From contig NZ_CP045997.1 of the NCBI RefSeq assembly GCF_010233585.1, positions 9,015,487 through 9,079,486 on the forward strand: DNA of 64,000 bases, written 5' to 3'. How positions within the stretch are numbered: position 1 is the stretch's first letter; each line of letters begins with the position of its first letter. The notes under the pieces were generated by a model. It worked only from the letters and a program-made list of their open reading frames with translations, ran no database searches and was not told the origin of the DNA. This stretch comes from Spirosoma endbachense. Its GTDB lineage: Bacteria > Bacteroidota > Bacteroidia > Cytophagales > Spirosomataceae. Of this stretch, positions 25,634 through 35,003 are shown piece by piece. Position numbers and translations under genes: made by a program.

Positions 25634-28600
25634 ATGAATAGTAACCTCTACCTAGCAAGGTTCCTGTTTCGACTTATTGACCGAAGCACGTACCTATTGC
25701 TCATTGTCTTTCTGCATACGAATGTAGTAACTGCCCGTTCCCTCCCTTCAGAACCAAACACCCTAGCCAGTGAAGTTGTGAAAATAAATATTTCTAGTGG
25801 TGCTCATAATCAGGATATTGGCGTTAAAGGGAAAGTTTCGGATGCCAAAGGAGATCCGCTGACGGGTGTTAGTGTCGTCATAAAAGGATCAACTATCGGT
25901 ACGATTACGGATGCAAGTGGCAATTATGCGATCAGTGTACCAGACGGGAACGTAACGCTGGTCTTCTCCTTTATTGGCTTCACCGCGCGGGAAATTCCAG
26001 TCAATAACCAGTCGATTTTAAACGTAGTACTGTCCGATGATGCCAAGGCGTTGGAGGAGGTCGTCGTAACGGGCTATTCGTCGCAGCGGAAGAAAGATAT
26101 TACAGGTTCAGTTGCCATTGTTAAAGTAAGCGATCTCCAGTCGTTGCCCGCGTCGACGGCTGAAAATCAGCTACAGGGACGAGCCGCCGGGGTAACCGTA
26201 ATTAGTAACAATCAGCCGGGAAGTGTATCGACCGTCAGGATTCGGGGCTTTGCTTCATTTACCGGTAACGATCCTTTATACATTGTAGATGGCGTTCCGA
26301 CAGGTTCGTTGCTAGGTATTAACCCCAGTGATGTTGAGTCGATGCAGGTGTTGAAAGACGCAGCTTCGGCCTCTATTTATGGCGCTCGTGCTTCGAATGG
26401 CGTCATTGTTGTCACAACGAAAAAAGGAAAAACAGGCAATGCAAAAGTGGCTTACGACGTATCGTATGGCATTCAGGACCCCGGCAAAGGGTGGACCAAC
26501 ATGCTGAATCCACAGGAGTATGCTGACCTGACATGGTTGGCGCTGAAGAACTCCGGACAGCCTCAGCAAAGTGTTCAGTATGGCAAAGGCGCAACGCCCG
26601 TATTGCCCGATTATCTGCTTGCGGGTACGGCATCCGGGCTAAAAGAAGGCGATCCGGCAACAAATCCAGCCTTATATAATTTAAGCTACGCCAATTTAGC
26701 CGATGCGAATTATGCGCCTTATTTAATTGTCAAAGCCAATAAGCAGGGGACGAACTGGTGGAAAGAAATAACGCGTAATGCGCCAATTACCAATCACAAT
26801 CTCACCGTTTCGGGTGGTGCACCCGACAAGAGCCGGTACTTGTTCAGCCTCAATTATTTCAACCAGGATGGTATTGTCATCGAGAATTTTTACAAGCGTT
26901 ATTCGGCCCGTATCAATACGGAGTTTACACTAAAAAAGAACATCCGAATCGGCCAAAATCTACAGGTTTATACGTCACAGGCCAATACGGCAGCTAATAA
27001 TACCGAAGCCAGTGAATTGGCGCTGGCACGCTATATTTTGCCCATTGTGCCGCTCTACACGATTCGGGAAGGGGATTTCGCTGGAACAAAAGGAAACGGA
27101 TTGGGAACGGCCGATAACCCGGTAGCCGTTCGGGAACGTACCAAAAATAATCGAGCCAATACGTTCGGCATTTTTGGGAACATGTACCTGGAAGTTGACT
27201 TCCTGAAGCACTTTACGGCACGCACCAGCTTTGGCGGCAATTACGGCACGAATGATTACACCAACTACCCAACGATTGAATACGAGGGAGCCGAAAACAA
27301 CCGGAACCCGACACTTGCCGTTGGCTTTTTCAAAAATCGGTCGTGGACCTGGACAAACCAGCTAACCTATAAAAACACATTTGGTGATCACAGCCTGCAG
27401 GTATTGGCAGGTACCGAAGCGGTAGACGATGCGGGCAATCGCATTGAAGGGTCGCGAAGTAATTATTTCCTGTATACCAACATGAATGCCATTACGCTCA
27501 GTTCGGGCACATCTAACCAGTTGGTGAGCGGCTTCCCCAATACGCCAGCGTCATTATTCTCCTTATTCGGCAAGGTCGATTACGAGTTCAAAAGCAAATA
27601 CCTCGCCAGTGTCATTGTCCGGCGAGACGGCTCTTCCCGCTTTGGGGTTGATAATCGGTACGCTGTTTTTCCGGCGGGTTCGTTAGGCTGGCGTATTTCT
27701 GAGGAAGCGTTTCTGAAAAACGTAACCTGGCTAACTGATTTGAAACTGCGCGGGAGTTATGGTCTGATGGGTAACCAACGGATCGATCCGGCTAATCAAT
27801 ACACACAGTTTTCTACGAGCAAAGGGGCTGCTTCCTACGACATTGGCGGAACGAGTACGACTCCTCAATCGGGTTATTACTTATCCTTTATTGGCAACAG
27901 CGCGGGTAAATGGGAAACCAACGTTTCGACCAATGTGGGCTTCGACGCTACGCTTTTCGGTGGTAAAACAGACATCTCGTTTGACTGGTACCAGAAGAAA
28001 ACCAATAACCTCTTATACACCGTTGAGCAGTTGGCCACAGCGGGTGGTATTGCCTCCCAAAATCCGCCTTTTTTCAACGTAGGCAGCATGAAAAATACAG
28101 GTATTGATCTGGCCATTTCGCAACGGGCAAACCTCCGGAAAGTAAAGCTCGACGCTACGTTGACGCTCACTACGTATAAAAATGAAATCACGAAAATTGC
28201 CGATGGCATTTCGTATTTTGATTACAACAGTCCGCTGAATGAACAGAACCGGATTGGTGGTGTCTTTACGAGAAATGCGGTCGGCCACCCGATCAACGCA
28301 TACTTTGGCTACGACGTAATTGGGTTGTTTCAAAGCGCGGATGACGTAGCCAAATCGCCTACTCAACAGAGTGCAGCCCCTGGCCGGTTTAAATATCGGG
28401 ACGCCAATGGCGATGGGAAAATCGACACTGATGATCGGGTCTTCTTCGGTAATCCGAACCCTAAGTTCACATATGGCTTAAACCTAAACCTGGCCTACAA
28501 AGGATTTGATCTGGCTGGTTTCTTCTATGGCGTTCAGGGCCGCGATGCTATTAACTATGCCCGATTCACAACGGATTTTTATTCGCAGGGGATCACCAAT

Positions 28601-28963
28601 AAAAGCAAAGATGCACTGTACAATTCCTGGCGGCCCGACAATGTGGGCGCAAAAGTGCCAATCCAGGAAACGGTAGGGAATTTCAGTACAAACGCGATTC
28701 CAAATTCCTACTACAAAGAAGACGCATCCTATCTACGGCTGAAAAATGTAAGCCTCGGCTATACGCTCCCGACGCATTTATTAAATCAGATTGGGATTGA
28801 CCGGCTACGAGTTTATATACAAGCCACAAACCTATTCACCATTACGCGCTACACTGGCCTGGATCCGGAAATTATCAGCACCGACGATCGGGCTGCGGGC
28901 ATCGACGCAGGCGCCTATCCAGCCGTCAAGCAATACCTCGTTGGGGCTAGTATCAACTTTTAA
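25634..28963 (+). CDS. SusC/RagA-family TonB-dependent outer-membrane receptor
   Basis: Outer-membrane importer of 1109 residues. Order: signal peptide (about 1-36), a carboxypeptidase-D-regulatory-like domain (about 58-135, GKVSDAKGDPLTGVSVVIKG), a TonB-box-like stretch (EEVVVTGY), the plug (about 140-250 with AASASIYGARASNGVIVVTTKKG, the SusC signature) and a 22-strand barrel ending at LVGASINF. The SusD gene follows 12 bp later, and both form the binding/import complex of a polysaccharide-utilisation locus. Control is probably through the block at 25423-25540. The substrate is not readable here, but the downstream glycosidases suggest a galactose-containing glycan. Confidence 0.95.
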   Translation: MNSNLYLARFLFRLIDRSTYLLLIVFLHTNVVTARSLPSEPNTLASEVVKINISSGAHNQDIGVKGKVSDAKGDPLTGVSVVIKGSTIGTITDASGNYAISVPDGNVTLVFSFIGFTAREIPVNNQSILNVVLSDDAKALEEVVVTGYSSQRKKDITGSVAIVKVSDLQSLPASTAENQLQGRAAGVTVISNNQPGSVSTVRIRGFASFTGNDPLYIVDGVPTGSLLGINPSDVESMQVLKDAASASIYGARASNGVIVVTTKKGKTGNAKVAYDVSYGIQDPGKGWTNMLNPQEYADLTWLALKNSGQPQQSVQYGKGATPVLPDYLLAGTASGLKEGDPATNPALYNLSYANLADANYAPYLIVKANKQGTNWWKEITRNAPITNHNLTVSGGAPDKSRYLFSLNYFNQDGIVIENFYKRYSARINTEFTLKKNIRIGQNLQVYTSQANTAANNTEASELALARYILPIVPLYTIREGDFAGTKGNGLGTADNPVAVRERTKNNRANTFGIFGNMYLEVDFLKHFTARTSFGGNYGTNDYTNYPTIEYEGAENNRNPTLAVGFFKNRSWTWTNQLTYKNTFGDHSLQVLAGTEAVDDAGNRIEGSRSNYFLYTNMNAITLSSGTSNQLVSGFPNTPASLFSLFGKVDYEFKSKYLASVIVRRDGSSRFGVDNRYAVFPAGSLGWRISEEAFLKNVTWLTDLKLRGSYGLMGNQRIDPANQYTQFSTSKGAASYDIGGTSTTPQSGYYLSFIGNSAGKWETNVSTNVGFDATLFGGKTDISFDWYQKKTNNLLYTVEQLATAGGIASQNPPFFNVGSMKNTGIDLAISQRANLRKVKLDATLTLTTYKNEITKIADGISYFDYNSPLNEQNRIGGVFTRNAVGHPINAYFGYDVIGLFQSADDVAKSPTQQSAAPGRFKYRDANGDGKIDTDDRVFFGNPNPKFTYGLNLNLAYKGFDLAGFFYGVQGRDAINYARFTTDFYSQGITNKSKDALYNSWRPDNVGAKVPIQETVGNFSTNAIPNSYYKEDASYLRLKNVSLGYTLPTHLLNQIGIDRLRVYIQATNLFTITRYTGLDPEIISTDDRAAGIDAGAYPAVKQYLVGASINF

Positions 28964-28975
28964 TTACTTACTCAT

Positions 28976-30718
28976 ATGCGCAAGTTACTATACCCCTTTA
29001 TCATTAGCTGTCTGGGAGTCGGTGGATTAATTAGCTGTGACAAATCCTATTTGGATAAAAGTACATATGGTACGCTCGATGCCGCATCGCTGGCGAATAA
29101 GAACGGACTTGAATCGCTGCTCATTGGGTCTTATTCCATGCTGGATGGCTACAGTGTCGGTACTACAACGCTTGGTTCCTGGTCAAGTGCGGCCTCCAAC
29201 TGGGTTTATGGCAGTATAGCAGGCGGAGATGCTCATAAAGGCAGCACTGGCACCGATCAGCCAGAAATCAATGCAATAGAAGCCTATATACCGATTCCGA
29301 CAAACGGGTTTTTTAGTGATAAATGGAAGGTCGTTTACGAAGGCGTCACGAGAGCCAATATTGTGTTGAAAACAATGCCCGGTGCAACGGATATATCGGC
29401 AGCAGACCGCAAGCGAATCGAAGGAGAAGCCCGGTTTTTACGCGCCCATTATCATTTTGAAGCGAAAAAAATGTGGAATTTAGTCCCGTTTATCGATGAA
29501 ACAATGACCGATTTTCAAGTCCCTAACGTCAAGGTAAACGTAGCAAATGACCAGAATATCTGGCCTAGAATACAGGCTGATCTACAATTCGCTTACGACA
29601 ATTTGCCTGAATTACAGGGTGCTATCGGTCGGGCAAACAAGTGGTCGGCAGGGGCCATGCTGGGCAAGTGCCTGCTATTTCAGAAAAAATATGCTGAAGC
29701 CAAAGTTGTGCTGGAGCAGGTTTACCAACGGGGCGTAAATCCGTCTGGGGTTAAATACGGCCTGCTTGATAAGTATCAGGATAATTTTAACGCAGCGACA
29801 AAAAATTCCAGGGAGTCCATATTTGCGTCTCAGAGTTCGGTCAACGATGGAGCCTCGGCGGCTAATGCCAACTATGGAGATGTATTGAATGCGCCCTACG
29901 GTGGCCCATTCGATTGCTGTGGCTTCTTTCAACCTTCACAGGATCTGGTTAATTCGTATAAAGTCAGTGCGACCGGGTTGCCCGATTTCGATACGTATAA
30001 TACCAATCCGGTCACCAGCGATGAAGGAATTGCGATCACCGATCCGTTTACACCCTATTCGGGTACTGTGGACTCACGGTTAGACTGGACCGTCGGTCGG
30101 CGAGGCATTCCTTTTCTGGATTACGGCCCGCATCAAGGCATTAGCTGGCAGCGCGACCAGGCATATGGTGGGCCTTATAACACGAAAAAGAATGTTTATT
30201 ACAAATCCCAAAAAGGAACACTGACAGATGGTTCGTTCTGGGCGAGTACCGTTACGGCTATTAATACCAACCTGATCCGTTTTGCCGATGTCATACTATG
30301 GTTGGCCGAATGTGAAGCAGAAGGGGGCGATTTAACCAAAGCCCGCGCCTATGTCAATGAAGTACGGGCCCGAGCTGCCAAGTCAAGCAGTTGGGTCATG
30401 AAAGACGGCACCAATTCGCCCGCGGCCAATTATAAAGTTGGTTTATACGAACAAGCCTGGCCTGATCAGGCTACAGCACGAAAAGCGGTTCATTTTGAAC
30501 GAAAACTTGAGCTGGGTATGGAAGGACATCGCTTTTTCGATCTGGTACGTTGGGGTGAGGCCGAATCTACACTGACGAAATATCTACAATATGAAAGCAC
30601 GTTACGTACCTACCTCGTTGGTGTAAAATTCACTGCTGGAAAGAACGAATATTTTCCCATCCCGCAGCGCCAGATCGACTTGAGCAACAACGTACTGAAA
30701 CAGAATACCGGGTATTGA
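28976..30718 (+). CDS. SusD/RagB-family surface glycan-binding lipoprotein
   Basis: A 580-residue lipoprotein with a signal ending in a lipobox (LISC, Cys22), so it is lipid-anchored, probably on the cell surface over the SusC barrel. The TPR-like helical core is visible: YEGVTRANIVLKTMPGATDISAADRKRIEGEARFLRAHYHFEAKKMWNLVPFID at about 114-170, and the C-terminal RKAVHFERKLELGMEGHRFFDLVRWG with ending YFPIPQRQIDLSNNVLKQNTGY, both SusD hallmarks. It starts 12 bp after susC and forms a transport pair with it. The gene converges on araC. Confidence 0.95.
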   Translation: MRKLLYPFIISCLGVGGLISCDKSYLDKSTYGTLDAASLANKNGLESLLIGSYSMLDGYSVGTTTLGSWSSAASNWVYGSIAGGDAHKGSTGTDQPEINAIEAYIPIPTNGFFSDKWKVVYEGVTRANIVLKTMPGATDISAADRKRIEGEARFLRAHYHFEAKKMWNLVPFIDETMTDFQVPNVKVNVANDQNIWPRIQADLQFAYDNLPELQGAIGRANKWSAGAMLGKCLLFQKKYAEAKVVLEQVYQRGVNPSGVKYGLLDKYQDNFNAATKNSRESIFASQSSVNDGASAANANYGDVLNAPYGGPFDCCGFFQPSQDLVNSYKVSATGLPDFDTYNTNPVTSDEGIAITDPFTPYSGTVDSRLDWTVGRRGIPFLDYGPHQGISWQRDQAYGGPYNTKKNVYYKSQKGTLTDGSFWASTVTAINTNLIRFADVILWLAECEAEGGDLTKARAYVNEVRARAAKSSSWVMKDGTNSPAANYKVGLYEQAWPDQATARKAVHFERKLELGMEGHRFFDLVRWGEAESTLTKYLQYESTLRTYLVGVKFTAGKNEYFPIPQRQIDLSNNVLKQNTGY

Positions 30719-30765
30719 TCAGGATGCCGGTTAAACATTCTTAGTGCGTATATTTTTTGAATCGT

Positions 30766-31644
30766 CTATTCCTGCGGGTTACTGTTCCAGAGTTGCTTGC
30801 GGAATGTCTGAGGATTGCTGTTTTTCAGTAAACGAAACTGTCGGTTGAAATTGGAGAGGTTCTGGAAACCACAATCGTAGCAGATTTCAATGATCGATAG
30901 ATTGGTATCTGTCAGAAGTTTACAGGCATGACTGATACGTAGTTCATTGATCAGATTGATAAGCGTTTTGTGCGTTCGTCGTTTAATAAACCGACAGACC
31001 GACGGAACGGACATATTCATCAGATCGGCGATTTCACGAAGGGCAATCCGGCGTTGATAATGTTGAGAAATGTAGTCAAAAACCAGGCTTACCTTCTCGC
31101 TTTCAACCGGATTGCTGCCTTCAATAATTTGAGTAGACAGGGCACGTAGATGAGAAGATTCTGCCAGGGTTGTTAAAATGTCCAGCAAAAGGAGAAGCCG
31201 ACGCATGCCTTCCTGCTGCGACATCTCCATCATACGGGCAATGACATAGTCTTTGGTAGGGCCGAGAATTTCGAGACCTAAAGCGGCCCGCTGAAACAAC
31301 TGTCGGATGGGTATCATTTCCTGAAGTTCCATAAAGGGCTCGCCAAGAAAGTCTTCCAGGAAATGGACAATAACCGATTCGGCCCGGTGGTCGGCCGACT
31401 GCTGATAAAAAACGGAATCGTTTCGGTAGATATGCGGTACGTTGGCACCGATGAATACCAGATCACCATCGGTGAAATCGCCGATGCCGTTGCCAATAAT
31501 TCGCTGGCCATGACTCTTTACGACCAGCACTAATTCATATTCCGGATGGAAATGCCAGGGTGTCGGGAAATACGGAAAGTTGAAATTGTAAAGCTTAAAG
31601 GAGGATCGCTCAGTGGCTGGAAGTTTCTCTAATAGCGCTTTCAT
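30766..31644 (-). CDS. AraC-family transcriptional regulator with N-terminal cupin
   Basis: A 292-residue regulator. The N-terminal cupin-like sensor domain (about 1-110, with WHFHPEYELVLVVKSHGQRIIGNGIGDF) probably binds the inducing sugar, and the C-terminal AraC DNA-binding domain (about 185-285) has LREIADLMNMSVPSVCRFIKRRT and SIIEICYDCGFQNLSNFNRQFRLLKNSNPQTFR. It is convergent with susD and divergent from the PhyH gene. Its promoter gap carries the block that also lies upstream of susC, so it probably controls itself, the SusCD pair and the PhyH-to-GH2 operon (inference). This locus uses AraC rather than a hybrid two-component sensor next to susC. Confidence 0.92.
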   Translation of the reverse strand: MKALLEKLPATERSSFKLYNFNFPYFPTPWHFHPEYELVLVVKSHGQRIIGNGIGDFTDGDLVFIGANVPHIYRNDSVFYQQSADHRAESVIVHFLEDFLGEPFMELQEMIPIRQLFQRAALGLEILGPTKDYVIARMMEMSQQEGMRRLLLLLDILTTLAESSHLRALSTQIIEGSNPVESEKVSLVFDYISQHYQRRIALREIADLMNMSVPSVCRFIKRRTHKTLINLINELRISHACKLLTDTNLSIIEICYDCGFQNLSNFNRQFRLLKNSNPQTFRKQLWNSNPQE

Positions 31645-31649
31645 AACCT

Positions 31650-31768
31650 GTTAAAATCGTATTGCCTTCTGACACAAAACTAGTGGAATCATGCCTTTTA
31701 TTGCCTTCAATTTGCACTATTAAAATACTATTTTATCAATACGTAAAGAAATTTAACATCTCATCTTT
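31650..31768 (+). promoter_or_regulatory. Conserved operator-like block between araC and the PhyH gene
   Basis: The 119-bp copy of the block at 25423-25540. It fills the whole gap from the araC start codon (31644) to the PhyH start codon (31769), so it must hold both divergent promoters. Exact shared runs include GTTAAAATCGTAT, GCCTTCTGA, AAACTAGTGG and TTAACATCTC. See the susC copy for the comparison. Confidence 0.6.
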
Positions 31769-32596
31769 ATGCCAGTATATCAGTTGTCTGACGAGCAGAT
31801 AGCGCAATACCACCAGGATGGCTATCTGATTGTCACAAAGTTGTTTTCGGCTGAGGAAATGAATAGGCTTTATCAAGTGGCCATCGATGACACGGCCATT
31901 TCCCGGCACTCATACGATCTGAATGATCAGTCAGGAAAAAAAACCAAACTCGCGCTGTGGTTCACGCCCGGAAACGACATGTATAGCTTGCTGACCCGCA
32001 GCGAACGTATCGTGCAATCGGTGGACAAATTGCTGGATAGTTCATCGCCGGTATGTCATTTTCACTCGAAACTGATGCAGAAAGAACCTCGCGTGGGTGG
32101 TGCCTGGGAGTGGCATCAGGACTATGGCTATTGGTACAAAAACGAATTTCTACTGCCCGACCAAATGTTTTCGGTCATGGTGGCGATCACGGAAGCAACG
32201 AAAGAAAATGGGTGTCTGCAGGTCATTAAAGGCTCTCATAAAATGGGTCGGGTTGAGCATGGCTTTGCTGGCGAACAGGTTGGTGCTTCCCAACGGTACG
32301 TTGATCTCGCTCTGAAAACGATGGAGCTTATTTACGTGGAGTTAAAGCCGGGGGATACCTTGTTTTTTCACAGTAACCTACTTCATCGGTCCGAAGCAAA
32401 CTTGTCTGAACATGCCCGATGGTCGCTCATTTCGTGTTACAACCGTCAGGGTAATGTTCCTTACAATGAGCCGTCTACATCTTGTATTACACCTTTAGAA
32501 ACCGTACCGGACGACGCTCTCCTAACCTGGCAAGTTTCTGGAATTACTGACCAAACGGATTTTCTAAACAAGGAAAATGATTTATCCTTGACGTAG
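31769..32596 (+). CDS. Phytanoyl-CoA dioxygenase (PhyH)-family protein
   Basis: A 275-residue Fe(II)/2-oxoglutarate-dependent oxygenase of the PhyH family. The iron ligands are visible as H116-x-D118 (WEWHQDYG) and the distal H206 in LLHRSEAN, with R217 as the likely 2-oxoglutarate anchor. There is no signal peptide, so it is cytoplasmic. In carbohydrate loci of Bacteroidota such genes appear next to transporters and isomerases, probably acting on a sugar derivative, but no reaction has been assigned in this context. It is the first gene of a + operon that continues to the GH2 gene. The next gene begins 69 bp later, after a perfect hairpin. Confidence 0.85.
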   Translation: MPVYQLSDEQIAQYHQDGYLIVTKLFSAEEMNRLYQVAIDDTAISRHSYDLNDQSGKKTKLALWFTPGNDMYSLLTRSERIVQSVDKLLDSSSPVCHFHSKLMQKEPRVGGAWEWHQDYGYWYKNEFLLPDQMFSVMVAITEATKENGCLQVIKGSHKMGRVEHGFAGEQVGASQRYVDLALKTMELIYVELKPGDTLFFHSNLLHRSEANLSEHARWSLISCYNRQGNVPYNEPSTSCITPLETVPDDALLTWQVSGITDQTDFLNKENDLSLT

Positions 32597-32615
32597 TTAA
32601 GTAATTGATTCCCTT

Positions 32616-32648
32616 AAACCTATAAGGTCTTTGAGACCTTATAGGTTT
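32616..32648. repeat. Perfect 15-bp-arm hairpin of the CCTATAAGGT repeat family
   Basis: Arms AAACCTATAAGGTCT (32616-32630) and AGACCTTATAGGTTT (32634-32648) with a TTG loop. It lies between the PhyH gene and the MFS gene and may act as a terminator or mRNA-stabilising structure. Related copies are at 34953-34985 and 59273-59320. Confidence 0.75.
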
Positions 32649-32665
32649 TCCAAGACCCCCATTGT

Positions 32666-34042
32666 ATGGCAATCGCAATTCCTTCTCAACTCGACACAGC
32701 AGGCCGTGGTACGCACGTCTACAACCTCAATTACATCTATTTGATTAGTATCGTAGCGGCTCTTGGCGGACTATTGTTCGGCTTTGATATGGCCATTATT
32801 TCGGGAACTGTGCGCTTTTTCAGCGATTATTTCCGGCTGGATAACATCGAAACCGGATGGGCTGTCGGTTGTATTAACCTCGGCTCTGCGGTTGGGGCCC
32901 TGGCAGCCGGGAAACTAAGTGATACGTTGGGGCGTAAAAAAACACTGATTCTCTGCGCACTTTTGTTTGCCATATCGGGCGTAGGTACGGGCTGGGCAAC
33001 GGGTTTCACTACGTTTGTTTTCTTCCGTTTATTGAGTGGTGTAGCGGTCGGGGCGGCAGCGCTGGTTTGCCCAATGTACATTGCCGAAACTGCACCCGCT
33101 CCCTTGCGCGGACGGCTGGTTGCCATGTATCAACTGGCCATCACAACGGGAATTTTGCTGGCGTATCTCGCCAATTACCTGCTCCTGAATACAGGCATAA
33201 ACAACTGGCGCTGGATGTTTTCATCGCAGTCATTACCCGCTATTTTCTTCTTTTTTAGCCTGTTTCTGGTCGCCGAAAGCCCCCGCTGGCTGATTCGAAA
33301 ACAACGCAACGAATTCGCCAATCAAGTGCTGACCCGGATTGGGGGCGTTAGTTACGCCAAACAGGAAAGCGAAGCTATTCGGCAAAGTTTCTCGCAGGAA
33401 ATCAAAGAAAATATCCGCGACCTGTTCAACAAAGACCTGTTTGGGATTGTATTGGTGGGAATCGGAATCGCCGTTTTTTCGCAGGCAGACGGGCAGAATT
33501 CGTTATTTTCCTATGCACCTGCCATTTTCCAGCAGGCCGGTATGGCTGAAGACTCGGCTTTTCTGCAATCCGTTATTCTGGGGTTAATCAACTTCGTATT
33601 CACTTTTTTTGCTATCGGGGCTATCGATAAAATTGGTCGTCGGTATTTGCTGCTATACGGTTCGGCACTGCTTTGTGCCGATGCACTGGCGTTAGCTGCA
33701 GCCTTTTATTTTCAGTGGCCCGGTTACTGGATTCTGACGTTCGTTCTGGGTTTCATTGCCATCTATGCCGCTACGTTAGGCCCCGTTACCTGGGTTGCTC
33801 TCTCCGAAATTTTCCCAAACAGAATTCGGGGCAATGCCATGGCGCTATCAACGCTGGCTTTATGGATTGCCAACTTCTTCACCACGGCTTCGTTTCCGGT
33901 GATGAAAACTTACCTGGGCCTTCCGGCTACATTCTGCATTCATGCCGGGATTTGCCTGATCTACTTTGTTTTTGTGAAAGCAAACGTACCGGAAACCAAA
34001 GGAAAGTCATTGGAAGAAATTGAACAACTGTTGACCAAATAA
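32666..34042 (+). CDS. Sugar-porter-family MFS transporter
   Basis: Inner-membrane sugar permease of 458 residues with twelve predicted transmembrane segments, of the sugar-porter type (XylE, GalP, GLUT). Signatures seen: GGLLFGFDMAIISG in helix 1, DTLGRKK in loop 2-3, R-rich PAPLRGRLVAMYQLAITTGI after helix 4, PESPRW as AESPRWLIRKQR before the central loop, DKIGRRYLLL in loop 8-9 and PETKGKSLEEIE at the C-terminus. It should carry the monosaccharide released by the locus across the inner membrane, likely with protons. Fits between PhyH and an isomerase gene on the same strand. Confidence 0.92.
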   Translation: MAIAIPSQLDTAGRGTHVYNLNYIYLISIVAALGGLLFGFDMAIISGTVRFFSDYFRLDNIETGWAVGCINLGSAVGALAAGKLSDTLGRKKTLILCALLFAISGVGTGWATGFTTFVFFRLLSGVAVGAAALVCPMYIAETAPAPLRGRLVAMYQLAITTGILLAYLANYLLLNTGINNWRWMFSSQSLPAIFFFFSLFLVAESPRWLIRKQRNEFANQVLTRIGGVSYAKQESEAIRQSFSQEIKENIRDLFNKDLFGIVLVGIGIAVFSQADGQNSLFSYAPAIFQQAGMAEDSAFLQSVILGLINFVFTFFAIGAIDKIGRRYLLLYGSALLCADALALAAAFYFQWPGYWILTFVLGFIAIYAATLGPVTWVALSEIFPNRIRGNAMALSTLALWIANFFTTASFPVMKTYLGLPATFCIHAGICLIYFVFVKANVPETKGKSLEEIEQLLTK

Positions 34043-34046
34043 GACA

Positions 34047-34114
34047 TTAGTCAAAAAGCCATGCCATGGTTTCTGATGGCGCGAAGATTAACCATCGCAC
34101 GGGTTTTTGACTAA
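34047..34114. repeat. 68-bp imperfect palindromic element between MFS and isomerase genes
   Basis: Outer arms TTAGTCAAAAAGCC (34047-34060) and GGGTTTTTGACTAA (34101-34114) pair with one mismatch. Inside them ATGGTT (34065-34070) pairs with AACCAT (34090-34095). The left arm begins five bases after the MFS stop codon and the right arm ends 20 bases before the next start. It could be a terminator or REP-like element. Confidence 0.6.
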
Positions 34115-34134
34115 AGCCCAGCTAACGAACACCC

Positions 34135-34962
34135 ATGAACTTTCATTTTTTTTGCCCACGCTGGGGCCAGGAACAAATGCCCTGGAAAGAGTTTCTACGA
34201 CTTGTAAAGGCAGCTGGCTATCAGGGTGTAGAGGCTGGTTTGCCAGTAGAAAACAGTGAACGAGACATCCTGTTAAACGAACTTGCTAAACTGGGACTTC
34301 AGTTTATTGGTCAGCACTGGGAGACTGTGTGTTCTGATTTTGACCAGTATTATTCAGAATTTGAGAAGAGACTTCTGGCACTGGCTGCGGCCCGACCGCT
34401 GTTTATCAATACTCAGACCGGGAAGGATTATTATAGCGTTTCTCAAAATGAAAAATTGATCGCGCTGGCCGATTCGATAGCCGCCCAGACCAATGTGCCG
34501 ATCATTCATGAGACGCACCGGGGCAAGTTCAGTTTTGCTGCCCATATAACTCGTATGTATCTCGACCGGTTGCCGAATCTGCGGATTACGCTCGACATTT
34601 CGCATTGGTTCAATACCGCCGAAACGTTCCTCCATGATCAGCCGGAAGCGGTGGCACTTGCCATTTCCCGAACGGATCATATTCACTGTCGGGTTGGGCA
34701 TACCGAAGGTCCGCAGATTTCTGACCCGCGTGCTCCGGAATGGCAGGAAGCGGTGCAGCAGCATCTGGACATTTGGGATCGAGTGGTCGCCTTGCATCGG
34801 CAGAACGACCGGTCGATTTGTACATTCACCCCTGAATTTGGAGCACCACCCTATATGTTTCTGCAACCCTACACGCGCCAGCCGGTGGTCAATCAATGGG
34901 AGGTGAACCAGTATATGATGGAGTTTCTTCGCAAGCGGTATGAAAATTTCACAAACCTATAA
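34135..34962 (+). CDS. Sugar phosphate isomerase/epimerase-like TIM-barrel protein
   Basis: A 275-residue protein of the xylose-isomerase-like TIM-barrel family (AP endonuclease family 2 fold). Visible: the opening FFCPRWGQEQMPWKEFLRLVKAAGYQGVEAGLP, metal-binding acidic and histidine residues in IIHETHRGKF, LRITLDISHWF and DHIHCRVGHTEGPQ, and the C-terminal FTPEFGAPPY. It has no signal peptide and is cytoplasmic. The substrate is unknown; relatives isomerise or epimerise sugars or inositols. Its stop codon overlaps a degenerate copy of the CCTATAAGGT repeat. The glycosidase gene follows 41 bp later. Confidence 0.8.
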   Translation: MNFHFFCPRWGQEQMPWKEFLRLVKAAGYQGVEAGLPVENSERDILLNELAKLGLQFIGQHWETVCSDFDQYYSEFEKRLLALAAARPLFINTQTGKDYYSVSQNEKLIALADSIAAQTNVPIIHETHRGKFSFAAHITRMYLDRLPNLRITLDISHWFNTAETFLHDQPEAVALAISRTDHIHCRVGHTEGPQISDPRAPEWQEAVQQHLDIWDRVVALHRQNDRSICTFTPEFGAPPYMFLQPYTRQPVVNQWEVNQYMMEFLRKRYENFTNL

Positions 34963-34985
34963 GATCTCTAAGACCTAATAGGGTT
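34953..34985. repeat. Degenerate copy of the CCTATAAGGT hairpin repeat, overlapping a stop codon
   Basis: AAACCTATAAGATCT, CTA loop, AGACCTAATAGGGTT: the same 33-bp layout as 32616-32648, but the arms differ at three pairs. The TAA stop of the isomerase gene (34960-34962) lies in its left arm. Confidence 0.6.
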
Positions 34986-35003
34986 AAACATTAGCCTCAC
35001 CGA

